Shown piece after piece: positions 53,065-64,000 of a stretch of DNA of 64,000 bases. Under the pieces are notes generated by a model. It was given only the letters and a program-made list of their open reading frames with translations, had not been told where the DNA came from and ran no database searches. The position numbers and the translations under genes were made by a program. This DNA comes from Gigaspora margarita (taxonomy: Eukaryota > Glomeromycota > Glomeromycetes > Diversisporales > Gigasporaceae). Position 1 is the stretch's first letter. The number at the start of each line of letters is the position of its first letter. The DNA is taken from positions 133,763-197,762 of the forward strand of contig WTPW01000410.1 of NCBI GenBank assembly GCA_009809945.1, in the 5' to 3' direction.

Positions 53065-54925
53065 TCAGCAAATTTATATTACAAAATCTTTCGAAAGATC
53101 TTGCGCACATGCGAAATCTTTCGAAAGATCTTGCATATTGCAATATATTTCGAAATATTGCGCAATATATTTCGAAATATTTCAGGTTTCNAAATATTTN
53201 NAAAATGTTTTNNAAATATTTNGAAAGTGGATTCNAAATATTTTTCGAAATATTTTAGTTCGAAATAATTCAAAATAATTCAAAATATTTTAGACCTGGA
53301 AAACCAAGCTGGATCAGTCGGTCTGTAACCTGGGTCATACCAAGGGCGCATTTGACTATGTTTTCGAAATACATCGATATGTATCGAAATTAATCTACAA
53401 ATTTTGTATTACATGATCAGATTAGATCTTTGTTTATAAATTAGATCTTCTATATTGTTCTTTTTGTTTCCTTTGTTTTTTTACTTTCGTTTTGTTTTTT
53501 TTTGGGTTTTCGCTTTATTTTTTTTTGGTTTTCGCTTTGTTTTTTTTTTTTAATTTTTTTACATTTTACAAAAAAGATAAGCACAAGTCTTCACAAGTTT
53601 TCAAAAGTTTTCGCAAGTTTTTGAAAGGCTTCACTATTTATTTTTTCGTTTGATATTTTTTGTTTTTTGTTTTTGTTTTGTTTTTTTTTTAATTAACTTA
53701 TTTTATTCTAGCACTTTGCGAGAAAACTCTTACTTCCTTGGCATTTACAAGAGAACAACCCGAAGTTTTTTGCTATTTTGTGAACATTGACCTGGCTTTC
53801 GGCAACTTCAAAATTTGTAAGAACATGAACTCTCGCTTTGGAGAAATGGAGATTCAGTTTTCTTTGTTTTTTTATTCAGAACACCAACACTTTTGAGAAA
53901 TAGTTTTTTTTTATTTTTTCACTTCTCTGCTATTTTTAGAAAAAAAGCGCAAGTTTTGCAAGTTTTTGGTGCCTTTGGTCGTCGTTTGGTGGTGCCTTTG
54001 GTCGTCTACTTACGTGTACTTACATTTTAGTTTGGTGGTGTTTTGGGTCGTAGTCTGGTGGTCTTTTTGGTTATCGTTTGGTAGTGTCTTTGGTCGTATC
54101 TTTGGTCATCGTTTGGTAGTGCTTTTGGTCATGTCTTTGGTCGTCGTTTGGTAGTGCCTGCAAGTTTTCAAAAGTTTTCAAAAGTTTTTGAGCAAAACAA
54201 AGAAATAGCTGAAGCAAATACAATAGTTAAAACAAAGAAGCCAAATAATAGCTAATTGGGAGTGAGCGAAAATAATCGTGTAGGGCTAGTTTTTTTATAG
54301 AATTCTTTATTTTTTTTTCAGTTTTGTTTTTTTTTGGTTTCATTTTTTTTTGTCATTTTTTTTTATTTTTTTTTGTAAAGAATGTATACCGGTAATAAAA
54401 TATATAATATTAAATAAAAATATATATTTAATTTAAAATATAATATATTAATAATAATAAATAAATAAATATAAAATTTTATATTAAATTGCAAAACCTT
54501 GCGAAATCGTGCGAAAACGATTAAAAAATTTGATTATGTGACTATTTATATTGTTTATTTATTTTTTTAAAAAATTTTAAAATATTGTGAAATATTGCGA
54601 AATAATGCAAAATAATCTGATAACATGTGAAATATTGCGAAATAATGTGAAATAATCTGATGATATGTGAAATATTACCTTCTGTGACCCTGGAGGGGAG
54701 TAATTAGGTAGGGGTTGCATTTTTTTATTTGCACTATTTCGCAATATATTTCAAAATATTTCGCAATTATTTCGAAATATTTCGCAATATATTTTGAAAT
54801 CTTTCAAAAGAAAATCTTTCGAAAGATTGCGATTCTTTTGAAAGATTTAGCGTCAATCGCAATTCTTTCGAAAGATTTCGGCATGCAATTTCTTTCGAAA
54901 GATTTTGTATATTTATTTTGCTAAT
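53065..54925. mobile_element. Inverted-end element with arrays of TTTCGAAA words
   Basis: Left CATCAGCAAATTTATATTAC, then AAAATCTTTCGAAAG, and right (inverted) CATTAGCAAAATAAATATAC, then AAAATCTTTCGAAAG, are the ends. Each continues with many ATCTTTCGAAAGAT and ATATTTCGAAATATT palindromes. N bases occur at 53192-53235. No target duplication or transposase was found. A minisatellite (53966-54165) and T-rich DNA fill the middle. Confidence 0.65.
53966..54165. repeat. Second block of the GTCGTTTGGTGGTGCC minisatellite
   Basis: GGTGCCTTTGGTCGTCGTTT and variants repeat about eight times, the same unit as at 43830-44430, here inside the TTTCGAAA element. Confidence 0.8.
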
Positions 54926-55398
54926 GAAATTAATATATAGAGAAAGAAATATCAAAATTTTAAAGTTTATAGTAATTTTATATATTTTTATTCATATAAC
55001 ATATTGTGTAACTAATATAGTATAGCAATGATTTAAAAATTGTACAAATTATATATCATATAGCTAATTGACAATATATAATTAGTTTGTACTACTTGAA
55101 ATATAAACTTAGATAGTAAATACTAAAGTAAATATAGGTATTATAATGCAGTTAAGTATTTTAGCAATAATACATAAAATATTAATTAAAATTAAATAAT
55201 TTGGTGCTATTCAATTCATCTTATCAAAAAGAATCAAATAATATCAAAATTATTCAATTCTAATTATTAGATTATAAAATATCATTAATTAAAAATTCAA
55301 ATTAAAAAAAAATAAATTATACACAGATACTAATTATAGTACATATACTATTTTTTATATTTTATTTAGATCTGTTGATCAGAATTGAACAATTTTGA
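54926..55398. other. AT-rich, no gene
   Basis: I see nothing supported. Confidence 0.4.
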
Positions 55399-55400
55399 TA

Positions 55401-55573
55401 CAGTCAGACCTCCCTAAATGCAACCTCTCTAAATGCATAACTTTCTAAATGCATGGCTCGACTTGGTTCCAACTCATATGTTACTTATAGATTTTTACTT
55501 TCCTAAATGCATATCTCTCTAAATGTAAGATTTTTTATCAGCCCTTCACTATGCATTTAGAGAAGTCTGACTG
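55401..55573. mobile_element. 173-bp Tc1/mariner-like element with TA duplication
   Basis: CAGTCAGACCTCCCTAAATG and (inverted) CAGTCAGACTTCTCTAAATG are the ends, flanked by TA (55399-55400, 55574-55575). The interior repeats CTAAATGCAT. Confidence 0.88.
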
Positions 55574-55694
55574 TACTATTCAATTTGCCTCATTAAAATA
55601 AATTGAATAGTATCAAAATTATATAATTTTGACTAATACTTTTTAATATATTATAATTTAACTAAAATAAGCTATGCAAACAAATTTAACATTA

Positions 55695-55827
55695 GAGTGC
55701 TGATAGATATTATATAATATTTTTATTAAGGGCTTATTCTCTTCTCTTCTATATCATATATAAAGTATATATATATTATATTATACCCCTTCCCTCTAAA
55801 AATATTATATAATATTTGTTAGCACCC
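55695..55827. mobile_element. 133-bp Harbinger-like element with TTA duplication
   Basis: GAGTGCTGATAGATATTATA and (inverted) GGGTGCTAACAAATATTATA are the ends, flanked by TTA (55692-55694, 55828-55830). A sister copy is at 58280-58409. Confidence 0.82.
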
Positions 55828-56022
55828 TTAATATATAAAATAATAAATAACTTTTAGTAGACTAGTTTATTTTTCATAATTTTATCATCAAAATAACTGC
55901 TTTGAAGTAACAATTCCAACAAGCCCAAACTTATTTACAGAGTCACAGAATTGCTAAAGTATTTGTATTGTTTTTGATGAAAATTAGATTATTTAAACTA
56001 ATTTATTTTTATCAAAATAATA

Positions 56023-57116
56023 CAGTCGTCCTACTATATAATCACCTCCCATATAGTCACAAACTCTATATAATCACACCAAAACATGATACTGGTTTTT
56101 TTATATTAAAAACACCTCTATATAGTCACAATAATATTATAATCACTATCACATTTTTTTAAAAATTGTTGGCCGATTTTAATAATAAAATTACTTCTTC
56201 ACAATCATATTTATATATGATCGTAGGTAGTTTTTATATACAAAAGTTATGATTTTAATAATTAAATCAACTTTTATGCAATTAAGTAAAGTTGTTTGAA
56301 AGAATAAAATATATCTACTATTAAATTTTTATACAAATCAAATAACTTTTTATTAGTATTGTTTCTCATTTTACGTATCTACAAATATAGCTAAAAAATT
56401 TGTAATTTTTTCTTATAGGAACGTAAATGAAAAAATATATTAATGAAATATCATCTGATTTACATAAAAATTTTATAATAGGTGTATTTTGTTCTTCTGA
56501 ACAACTTTTCTTATTGCATTAAAATCGATTCACTTAGTATTATTTTGACTTTTATATATAGCAATGATCAATGATCGTATATAAAAATTTTTTAAAAAAA
56601 TTTTTATATATGATCATTGATCGTTGCTATATATAAAAGTCAAAATAATACTAAGTGAATCGATTTTAATGCAATAAGAAAAGTTGTTCAGAAGAACAAA
56701 ATACACCTATCAAAAATTTTTATGTAAATCAGTTGATATTTTATTAATATATTTTTTCATTACGTTCCTATAAGAAAAAATTACAAATTTTTAGCTATAT
56801 TCGTAGGCATGTAAAATGAGAAACAATACTAATAAAAAGTTTATCTGATTTCATAAAAATTTACTAGTAGGTGTATTTTATTCTTCCAAACAACTTTAAT
56901 TACTGCATAAAAGTTGATTTAATTATTAAAATCGTAATTTTTATATGTAGAAACTAACTACAATCATATATAAAATTTTTAAAATACCTCTACTAAATCA
57001 CTTTTTTATATTAATTATAATTTTTGCTTATATAGAGGTACTTTTATAAAATCACCCCTTTTTATAATCACATATTTGGGTGTGCCAAACTGTATGATTA
57101 TAGGAGAGGATGACTG
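56023..57116. mobile_element. 1.1-kb near-perfect palindromic foldback element, TA-flanked
   Basis: CAGTCGTCCTACTATATAAT, then CACCTCC, faces (inverted) CAGTCATCCTCTCCTATAAT, then CATACAG, with TA outside both ends (56021-56022, 57117-57118). The two halves are complementary almost throughout. The centre at about 56597 reads ATATAAAAATTTTTTAAAAA, then AATTTTTATAT. Either side repeats TCGATTTTAATGCAATAAGA, then AAAGTTGTTCAGAAGAACAA, in mirror image. No ORF. Confidence 0.88.
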
Positions 57117-57291
57117 TAATAAAACTTCAACAATTTCATGATCCTATGATTGGATTTTGGTGGGTTTGGGCTTGTTTAAATTGCTATATTAATATGGTCA
57201 TTTTGGTGATAAAATTGTCAAAAATGAACTAGTCTATCAAAAGTTATTTATATTAATTTTAAAATTTGCTTTGTACAGCTTATTTTGATTA

Positions 57292-57534
57292 TTATAACGT
57301 CCTGAATATAAGCAACCCCTAAGCCACCAATTTTGGCTAAATTTTTTAAGAGTTGCTTAAATTCAGTAACTTCAAAATACTCATTTCTACTGGCCTATCT
57401 TAATAAAATTTATTCTGTATTTAACAATTTTAAAAGAGTTGCTTATTTTATTTTTCTAGTATTTTGGCATCAAAATATAGGGGTTGCTTATTTTTAGGGG
57501 TTGCTTATATTTAGGACTTTATGATAAGTAATAA
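57292..57534. mobile_element. TA-flanked mariner-like element, sister of 50872-51098
   Basis: It begins TTATAACGTCCTGAATATAA, then GCAACCCCTAA, and ends (inverted) TCATAAAGTCCTAAATATAA, then GCAACCCCTAA. TA lies outside both ends. The interior phrase CTGGCCTATCTTAATAAAAT occurs reversed in the 50.9-kb copy. Confidence 0.75.
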
Positions 57535-57536
57535 TA

Positions 57537-58279
57537 TCCTGAGAAGATTAATCAAAATTACATAAATTTGAATTATCTTGATGAGATGAGTCAAATGGAT
57601 CCAAAATTACATAATTTTAATTAATATTTTACAAGATATTACTATATATTGCAATATTCTATTTAATAATACCATATCTATTTTAAATATGACTTTAATA
57701 GTAAAATCTTGTAGTTTACTGATCAGAACTCTATAATTTTGCACCAATTGATTTGTCTTACCAAGTAGTACTAAAATTATACAATTCTAATTAGTAGATC
57801 ATAAAATGTTAGTAGTGTACTATAATTGGTAGTGTTATATAATATCTGTTTATTGAACAACTAAAGTATCAACTATAGTGGTCTTGTAAAAAATTAATTA
57901 TATGAGCTCTATAACTAAGCTGTCTGTCTTTAATATTAAAAGTAATTATAGAAAAAACCTATACAATTATATTTCTTTAACTAAGATAAAAACTTAGTGC
58001 TTTTTTCTAAAATAAATAGAATATTAACTATATATATTTTTATATTCATATTTATTATTATTTATTACATACCAGATTCATATTATTTATTAATAAAAAT
58101 CTCTTTGATATCAAAATGCTTCTATCTAATGTGAGAACCAATTTATAATCTAGAAAAAAGACCCTTTATAAGTAGAACAATAACTATAAAATTAGCATAA
58201 ACTTTTTGAGATTACAATTATCATCAAGCAGAAAATATTTCATTTTTTAAACCAATTTATTCTATATCAGACATTATTA
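57537..58279. other. AT-rich, no gene
   Basis: I see nothing supported. Confidence 0.4.
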
Positions 58280-58409
58280 GGGTACTGACATTTATTAGAT
58301 AATATTTTAGGGAGGTGAGGGTCGAGCAAAACCTTATCTCATATAAAAAATTATGGGTGGGAGTAAGTCTCTATAGTAAATAGATATTAGGTAATAAATA
58401 TCAGCACCC
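58280..58409. mobile_element. 130-bp Harbinger-like element with TTA duplication
   Basis: GGGTACTGACATTTATTAGA and (inverted) GGGTGCTGATATTTATTACC are the ends, flanked by TTA (58277-58279, 58410-58412). Confidence 0.85.
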
Positions 58410-58412
58410 TTA

Positions 58413-59346
58413 TTTATTCTCAAATTTAATTTAGAATCATATTTTTATTTAGACTGTTTTTGTTTTGATTTATGCTTTCTTTGTTTTATTATTAATTTCT
58501 TTTGTATAGCATTGCACTCTTGCACTTGATTAACATATGCTGCCACATTTGCATCTTCAGCATTCAAACATCCCTTTCAAGAAGTGTATTCCACAGATTT
58601 CTAGCATTTATTTCTTACTTTATTTATTTTTTTATAGCTATTTGCTCAGGTGTGTAAGTTCTTTTTTGTTTTTGTATTTTAACTAAATAAAAAAAGAATG
58701 TAACAAAGTTTTCTTTTATTTATTCAAAATGCTTGCAATACAATGATATAATTATAATGATATAGAATAATACTTATTTTCTAACTAATAACATATAGGT
58801 GAAAAATTCCAATTTCAGTGATTATTTAGCATAAGTGATAACATTAAATAAAATTTTATTCAATAATTTATGTAATATTGCTTGATTATTAAGAATAAAA
58901 GTAATTATTTGATAAAACTAATTATGAATTGCTTATGGATCACTTATAAATTTTTATAGTATATAACCTAGTTGCTTATAAATTATCGTATTTAATTGTG
59001 ACCTATAAATTTTGTGCATATTTACTGATTGTTATCATTATATCAGCTAATATTTAATAAACATGGTGTTTTAACTAAATATGTTCACCCATATGGACTA
59101 TTTATTATTAATTTTTATAATACACATTTACATATTTATAATAATATTTAGTAATTGTTACTTACAAACTGGCAAACTATTTTTATTAAAAGTCAGTTTA
59201 TATTCTATTAAAATCAGCTATTATATTTAAATTGAGAATTAGGTATCCAGACATTGATCTTGATTTAGGCTCTGTTCTTGTTATTGACCTAAAATTTGGG
59301 TCAAGATGAAGCAGGAGCTGGTCATTTCCAAAAATTCAGTAGAGTA
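58413..59346. other. AT-rich, no gene
   Basis: I see nothing supported. Confidence 0.4.
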
Positions 59347-59625
59347 GCTGAAAGCAGGCCTATCAAATAATTGTGATATTTGCAATTAAATTGCATTATA
59401 CACATAAAAAATTGCAATCAATTAAAATTAACATTTAAAAAAATTGAATACAATGACAATTAATTGCAATTTTTGCTTTTACAAGATTTGTTAAAATATA
59501 AGTTTTAGACATATAATTGAAAATAAAGAAATTGATCACATCTTAATACAATAAATTTCTATGTATTAATATGTTTTTTATGTATACTATCATTATATGT
59601 TTTTTTTATGAATGCATTGTATATA

Positions 59626-59880
59626 TGGGCTTGGTGCTACAGAAAAGAGGGAAAATGACAAAATTTTGAAAATTAATTTTTTTATATAAATTAATTTAGA
59701 ATACAATTAGGATCATTTTTTACTTAAGACACAAAAGAAGTTGTATTAATAAAATTTTGCAATATAGTTCTTCAAAATCTATAATTTCTTATAGCTTATT
59801 ATAAAATTTATATCATAAAAATTGATTTTTCGAAGATCTTTTTTTTTGTTGATTTCCCCTTTTCTGTAGCACCAAGCCCA
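59626..59880. mobile_element. 255-bp TA element (TGGGCTTGGTGCTACAG ends)
   Basis: TGGGCTTGGTGCTACAGAAA and (inverted) TGGGCTTGGTGCTACAGAAA are identical ends, with TA outside both (59624-59625, 59881-59882). Relative of 31889-32070. Confidence 0.88.
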
Positions 59881-59934
59881 TATGTATCAGATACTTTATA
59901 TAAGTTTTTTTAAATGTACATATTGCAAGTAAAA

Positions 59935-60310
59935 TTAGATTTCTAGATTTATGAACTGTTTGATAAACACCAAACTACCCAACAAAATGAATGCTATTAT
60001 TCGTCTATCCATCAATATAATTCCGATTTTCTCTGGTAAAGTATCTTTTATTCTTTTATGTACAATCTCTGCAAAACTATCAATATATTTGACAACTGTT
60101 GAAACATCCAATTTCGAAAGAATAGTATGTGAGACGAAATGTGGATTCTCACAATAGAAGAAACATTTCAATACTTTGTTGATAAATTAACGTAAAGTTG
60201 GCATGTTTTGCATTTAAACGATTCATTAAATTCGTGTAACCCATTCCATTTTTTTGCGATGCTTTCCGTCACTTGCAGGACTAAAAAAGGCTTCTATGTA
60301 GAATTTGTTC
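59935..60310 (-). pseudogene. Fragment of a BED-finger hAT transposase
   Basis: On the minus strand MGYTNLMNRLNAKHANF (about 60240-60190) looks like the end of a BED zinc finger. NPHFVSHTILSKLDVSTVVK and KRIKDTLPEKIGIIL (60150-60000) follow, matching the hAT region just before the catalytic DGW motif, which is altered here (MDRR). The rest of the protein is missing. Confidence 0.55.
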
Positions 60311-60675
60311 ATAACCTTTGCGTTCATTAGTATGCACAGCTTGTATATTTAGTCAGGTTATTTAAAAAAAAAAAAAAAAGAAATCGTTTGATTTCAGTAA
60401 TTACGTAAATTTTATGTTCATTAATTTGCACAGTTTGCAAATTTTGTCAGGTTATTTAAAAAAATAAAAGAAATCGCTTTATCATTGCTATATATAATTG
60501 CGTATATTGATATTATTTATTTATTACAATATAAAAGATTGCAATTAATTGACTAATTGTGGCTGCGCCAGCAATTAATTAATTTGATCCGAAAATTGTC
60601 CCCACAATCAATTATTCGGCAGGCCTGGTTGAAAGGCTTTCACTTCGCTCCACAAATAAACCATTTTTTTTCTAA

Positions 60676-62722
60676 CTATTGGGATTGAATGCTCGTTTGC
60701 GGAGGATAGACTTGTCCCACAAGTTTCTTGGTCCAATTTTCGTAGTCTAGATCAAATTCAGGACCTTCATCAAATACCCAATAAGACGCAGAAGTTAAAC
60801 CAGCATTTTCAAGACTTATTCCGCTTCCATCTTTTAAGACAGCAACAAGAGTGATTTGACTGGGCAACAAGCTTTGATTAACCCCATCACCAGAAAGTTC
60901 TGGATTTGTATCAATAAATAACCTTTGCATACATGCAGTAAGGTCAACACTACCATGCACGTCCGTGCTAACATTGCGTAAACAATTAGCACATTGTGTT
61001 TCTTTACCACGAGCAAAAATTGATATAAGACCAGCAAAATTCGGACTGCTAATAGGGGTAGAAGCGTTCGCAGTTGGTAAATCAAGAAAGACACGAATTT
61101 GAAACGGAGCTCCAACTTTATTTTTCTTAACAGCTAAGGTAAGCTTCCAGTGATATTGCCTGTTTGATTTTTGAAAATGTAGGTTATTTAATTTACTTAT
61201 TAAGAAAAATAAGCAGTATATAAATAAAATATTTACAAATATAAGTTTGGATGATAATATTTAAGCATACTACGTAAAAGATCGCGAGAGTTTGGATTTT
61301 TTTCGAGTTCGGGATAAGTATATCCCAGAGTTTTAATATCTCTATTTTGGACAAAAAAATTATTAAATTATCATTTAACTTAATACATTATATTATATTT
61401 ATGTACCTGACTAATTTTGAGGTCCAATAATCATTTTCACTTTTTCTGAATGGTGTAAGAGGAGTATTCTCATCAATCAATTTATCAACCGGTTGAGTGA
61501 ATGTGCCTTCAGTGTCTGTATTTCCAATTATCCAAACATCAGGATGACATGCCTGCCAAATAGCAATAAGCCGATCCACATTACAATGATGAAGGAAAAA
61601 GATGGGATCAAAACCAGCGATGTCAGGATATGACATATGACCACCAGGACCTCCCAATGCATCATGAACAGCATCATGAATAACTTCAATTGATGAGTAA
61701 TGACCATAATTTTCTTCCGGTTTATCCTCACTATCACCATGATTACTAAATTGACGCCATTTATCAACCAATAAAGCTTGATAAAGAACTGGACGAAATA
61801 CAGAACTACAAAAAGTGACAACATTGAGACCGGTAGCATCTGAATTGGAAATATAATTGTTATCAGGATGTCTGACTGTTGCATATCCTTTAGGTGTATA
61901 AGGAGTAGTGCTTCCATCTGGACTATATGGTCTTTGTGTTGGATTAGACACATCACCAACAAGTGTTAAGCTTCCAAGATCTACTGGTAAAGTGAAGGCA
62001 CGAAGAGGATTACGAATTCTGACATTTTTTTGAGTGGGATTATCAACAAAAACATATTCATCAAATAAGACTGAGGGTACACCATTTGTAAGTGTTGATG
62101 GACTGGCCCAATCCCAGTATGGAAATCGAAGTTTTTCAACTTCTTGTTTATATTCATCAGTTTCTGAACCTGCTGGATAACTTTTAAAATGAAATAGAAA
62201 TAGATAAATAAGAAACTTAAGGTATTTTAAGAAAAAAAAAAATGGTAATTTTCTTTTACTTTTGAGCCTTATCATTATATATAAGATCCCTAGCCGCTTC
62301 ATAAACAAGCATTTCGAGTAATAAAACATATGGTCGATGCCAAGTAGGAAAAAGTATATCACCATGATGGCAATAACCACCCCAGCGATTAGTTTCACTA
62401 CTATTCCAGTCACTAGATGGTATTGTTTCATCAGGTAATAGATCATAAGGCACGTAAGGAAGACCATGAATACCAGCGACAGCATAAAAAGATGTAGGAT
62501 CAGTGGCATCACGACTTTGAACCACAGCAAGACCTTGAAGAAACAAATCTCTTCGCTTCTTATATGTAGAATTAGACATTAACACTTCGATAGGTAAACG
62601 GAGTTCAACCTTATCTAATAAGTAGAAAAAATTTAATAAACCATTTAATGAAAATGATATTTGTTTATTAACTCACCTTCACCGAAAGGCGTCACAATAA
62701 CATGTTTCTTCGCATCAGTCAT
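60676..62722 (-). CDS. Tyrosinase (type-3 copper polyphenol oxidase), five exons
   Basis: Exons 62722-62677, 62614-62260, 62180-61407, 61341-61237 and 61159-60676 sum to 1764 nt, giving 587 residues plus TAA. All four introns (62-79 nt) are GT..AG and phase-consistent. Copper site A: H65 in GIHGLP, H99 in YCHHG, H108 in TWHRPY. C97, two residues before H99, fits the Cys-His thioether bond of fungal tyrosinases. FPYWDWA follows. Copper site B: HDAVHDALGG with two His, then DPIFFLHHCNVDRLIAIWQ. A C-terminal beta domain follows (HWKLTLAVKK, PFQIRVFLDL) and may act as the capping domain. The enzyme oxidises monophenols and catechols to quinones, the first step to melanin. No signal peptide is seen (MTDAKKHVIV), so it is probably intracellular. 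All ligands are present and the gene looks intact. Confidence 0.93.
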
Positions 62723-62794
62723 GTTTTCGTATCAAAATTACTGTAATATAGAAGCAGAATTTTGTAAAGTACAAGTAAAGGGTTTTTTAACTTG

Positions 62795-62804
62795 TTATAT
62801 ATAG
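62795..62804 (-). promoter_or_regulatory. TATA box of the tyrosinase gene
   Basis: GCTATATATAAC on the minus strand, about 75 bp before the ATG at 62722. Confidence 0.5.
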
Positions 62805-62805
62805 C

Positions 62806-63999
62806 CTAATTGCAAACCTTATGATCAATAATTTTCAATCCGTTTGGTACACCTTGAAGATGCTCATTTACATAAACTTTTCGTTTTTGTAATTCAAAAC
62901 TTATTTGTGAATGGCGAGTGTATGAAATGTTAATGCGGATATTACATACCGTAAATGGCCAAATAACTTGGTCCAGGTCTGTTACATTTTTTACCAATTT
63001 TAAAACTAATAATATATTCGATTGGTTTTTGACCAGTTCATTTGCACGAGTGAGCTTTTTTTGCAGATTATTAAAGGTTCAATTGTAATTTTAAGCCGTA
63101 AAATACGTAATGCAGTAATGCAACTAACAATGATTTTTGTTAGATATATTTGGATATTCGTTAGCCAGCGTCCAAATACGTATATAAATGGCGGAATTAG
63201 ATAGTAACCAAATGTACTAGCATATCCATTTATGTCCGTGCCAATTCATTAACTTATCCAAATATGCAACGCATCATACAGAATACGTATGACATGCCAA
63301 GAAAACGATAATAATTAGGTAGCTGCGCGACTAAAACCAGGAACGTGGTATAACACCAATCCATAATAAGTCATGTCACAAAAAGTTTGCAGCTCCGTGA
63401 TTTACGAGCCGCTCAGATTATATTCCTGTATTTTGATTATTTTTAATTTAATTTTTTTTAAAAAAAGGTATCAACGCAACGTCGACAACTTACGCCAAAA
63501 ATTCAAGTCATTTGGCAAGCACATCATTTTTATTGTGTCATTTCTGGGGCCCAGAAATGCACATATTAAATTTCACAGCCAGATAATGAATAATTTTACA
63601 AACAATAACTATATCATTTTGCTGAAGTGATTGTTTACGAAATAAGCGGCGCTGGCTTCGAAAAGAATATCGAATTTTCAGATCTCACATTAAATCATAT
63701 GATACATGCAGAGAATAAATATGAAATGATATCATTGATACATAAACCGGATTAATTGCATAAATTCTCACGCCTGATTTTTATAATTATATTTTTTTTA
63801 ATAAGAATATATAGTATGCAACATTTTATTATGAATTATAGTTTTTTAGCACAAAAAAATTAATATTTTAAAGTTACTATATAATAAAGTTTTGATTTTT
63901 TATAAATTAAACTTTAAAAAAAAATTATATGTAATATATGGGGTCTTTGCCTTGAAAATGACCTTACGGGACTATGTAGATCTTATGAATAAAAATTAA
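62806..63999. other. Upstream of tyrosinase, no gene assigned
   Basis: A 63-codon minus-strand frame (62997-62806) contains a GTATGT donor-like site and the phrase NEHLQGVPNGLKIIDHK, but neither a start nor a partner exon is evident. It could be a stray exon. The remainder is AT-rich with no supported gene. Confidence 0.35.
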
Positions 64000-64000
64000 A

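Larger units (their letters stand above)
59355..60627 (-). mobile_element. hAT relic with AATTGCAATTAATTG words
   Basis: CAGGCCTATCAAATAATTG and (inverted) CAGGCCTGCCGAATAATTG face each other. Flanks GCTGAAAG (59347-59354) and GTTGAAAG (60628-60635) agree at seven of eight. Both arms carry ATTGCAATTAATTG words. A piece of transposase survives inside, and a TA element is nested at 59626-59880. It ends 41 bp from the tyrosinase stop codon. Confidence 0.82.

Noticed and set aside
62806..62997. Extra 5' exon of the tyrosinase gene
   Set aside because: The tyrosinase already starts with a good ATG at 62722 behind a TATA box; the upstream frame has no start and no link in phase.

Overview
The window looks like a stretch of a very AT-rich, transposon-laden fungal nuclear genome, most likely an arbuscular mycorrhizal fungus (Glomeromycotina, Rhizophagus-like). 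Four things point there: short introns (about 60-150 nt, GT..AG); a TKL-type kinase with a DLG motif next to Sel1 repeats; a BTB-BACK-TLDc protein; and a gene-poor background packed with nested transposon debris. Scattered N bases (15.1-17.2 kb, 21.9 kb, 53.2 kb) show a draft assembly. The species call is inference from gene types, not a database result.

Five host genes can be supported, all on the minus strand. A tyrosinase (60676-62722, five exons, 587 codons) and a BTB-BACK-TLDc gene (37133-38676, two exons) read cleanly. A membrane protein (32269-34233) can be assembled from eight phase-consistent exons into 443 codons. A kinase (15543-16799) lacks a visible start, and a Sel1-repeat gene (16980-17501) lies just upstream of it. 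A TLDc-domain fragment (15160-15340) is a broken relative of the 37 kb gene. Three genes have TATA boxes 40-75 bp before the ATG.

The rest is mobile DNA in layers. Left part (1-14.1 kb): the 3' end of a LINE-type retrotransposon with a poly(A) tail, a hAT element with long inverted ends and a transposase broken only by stop codons (2.5-7.9 kb), and an older hAT (8.1-14.1 kb) that carries three later insertions, one of them at TTAA inside its transposase motif. Middle part (17.6-32 kb): dense non-autonomous elements with recognisable target-site duplications (8 bp hAT type, TA Tc1/mariner type, TWA Harbinger type). At 34.6-36.0 kb there is a relic of a Fanzor/TnpB-type RNA-guided nuclease gene. 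A MULE-like element with a 9-bp duplication sits at 39.6-40.7 kb. From 43 to 59 kb lie minisatellites, A-rich tracts, a second decayed LINE, a CpG-rich TTTCGAAA repeat element and a 1.1-kb near-perfect palindrome. A hAT relic (59.4-60.6 kb) lies directly downstream of the tyrosinase gene.

The strongest themes for a second look are: the Fanzor relic; a series of hAT-like elements that share end structure but carry subterminal arrays of quite different short words; telomere-like CCCTAA tracts in the middle of many inverted-repeat elements; and several insertions that can be dated relative to one another by nesting.
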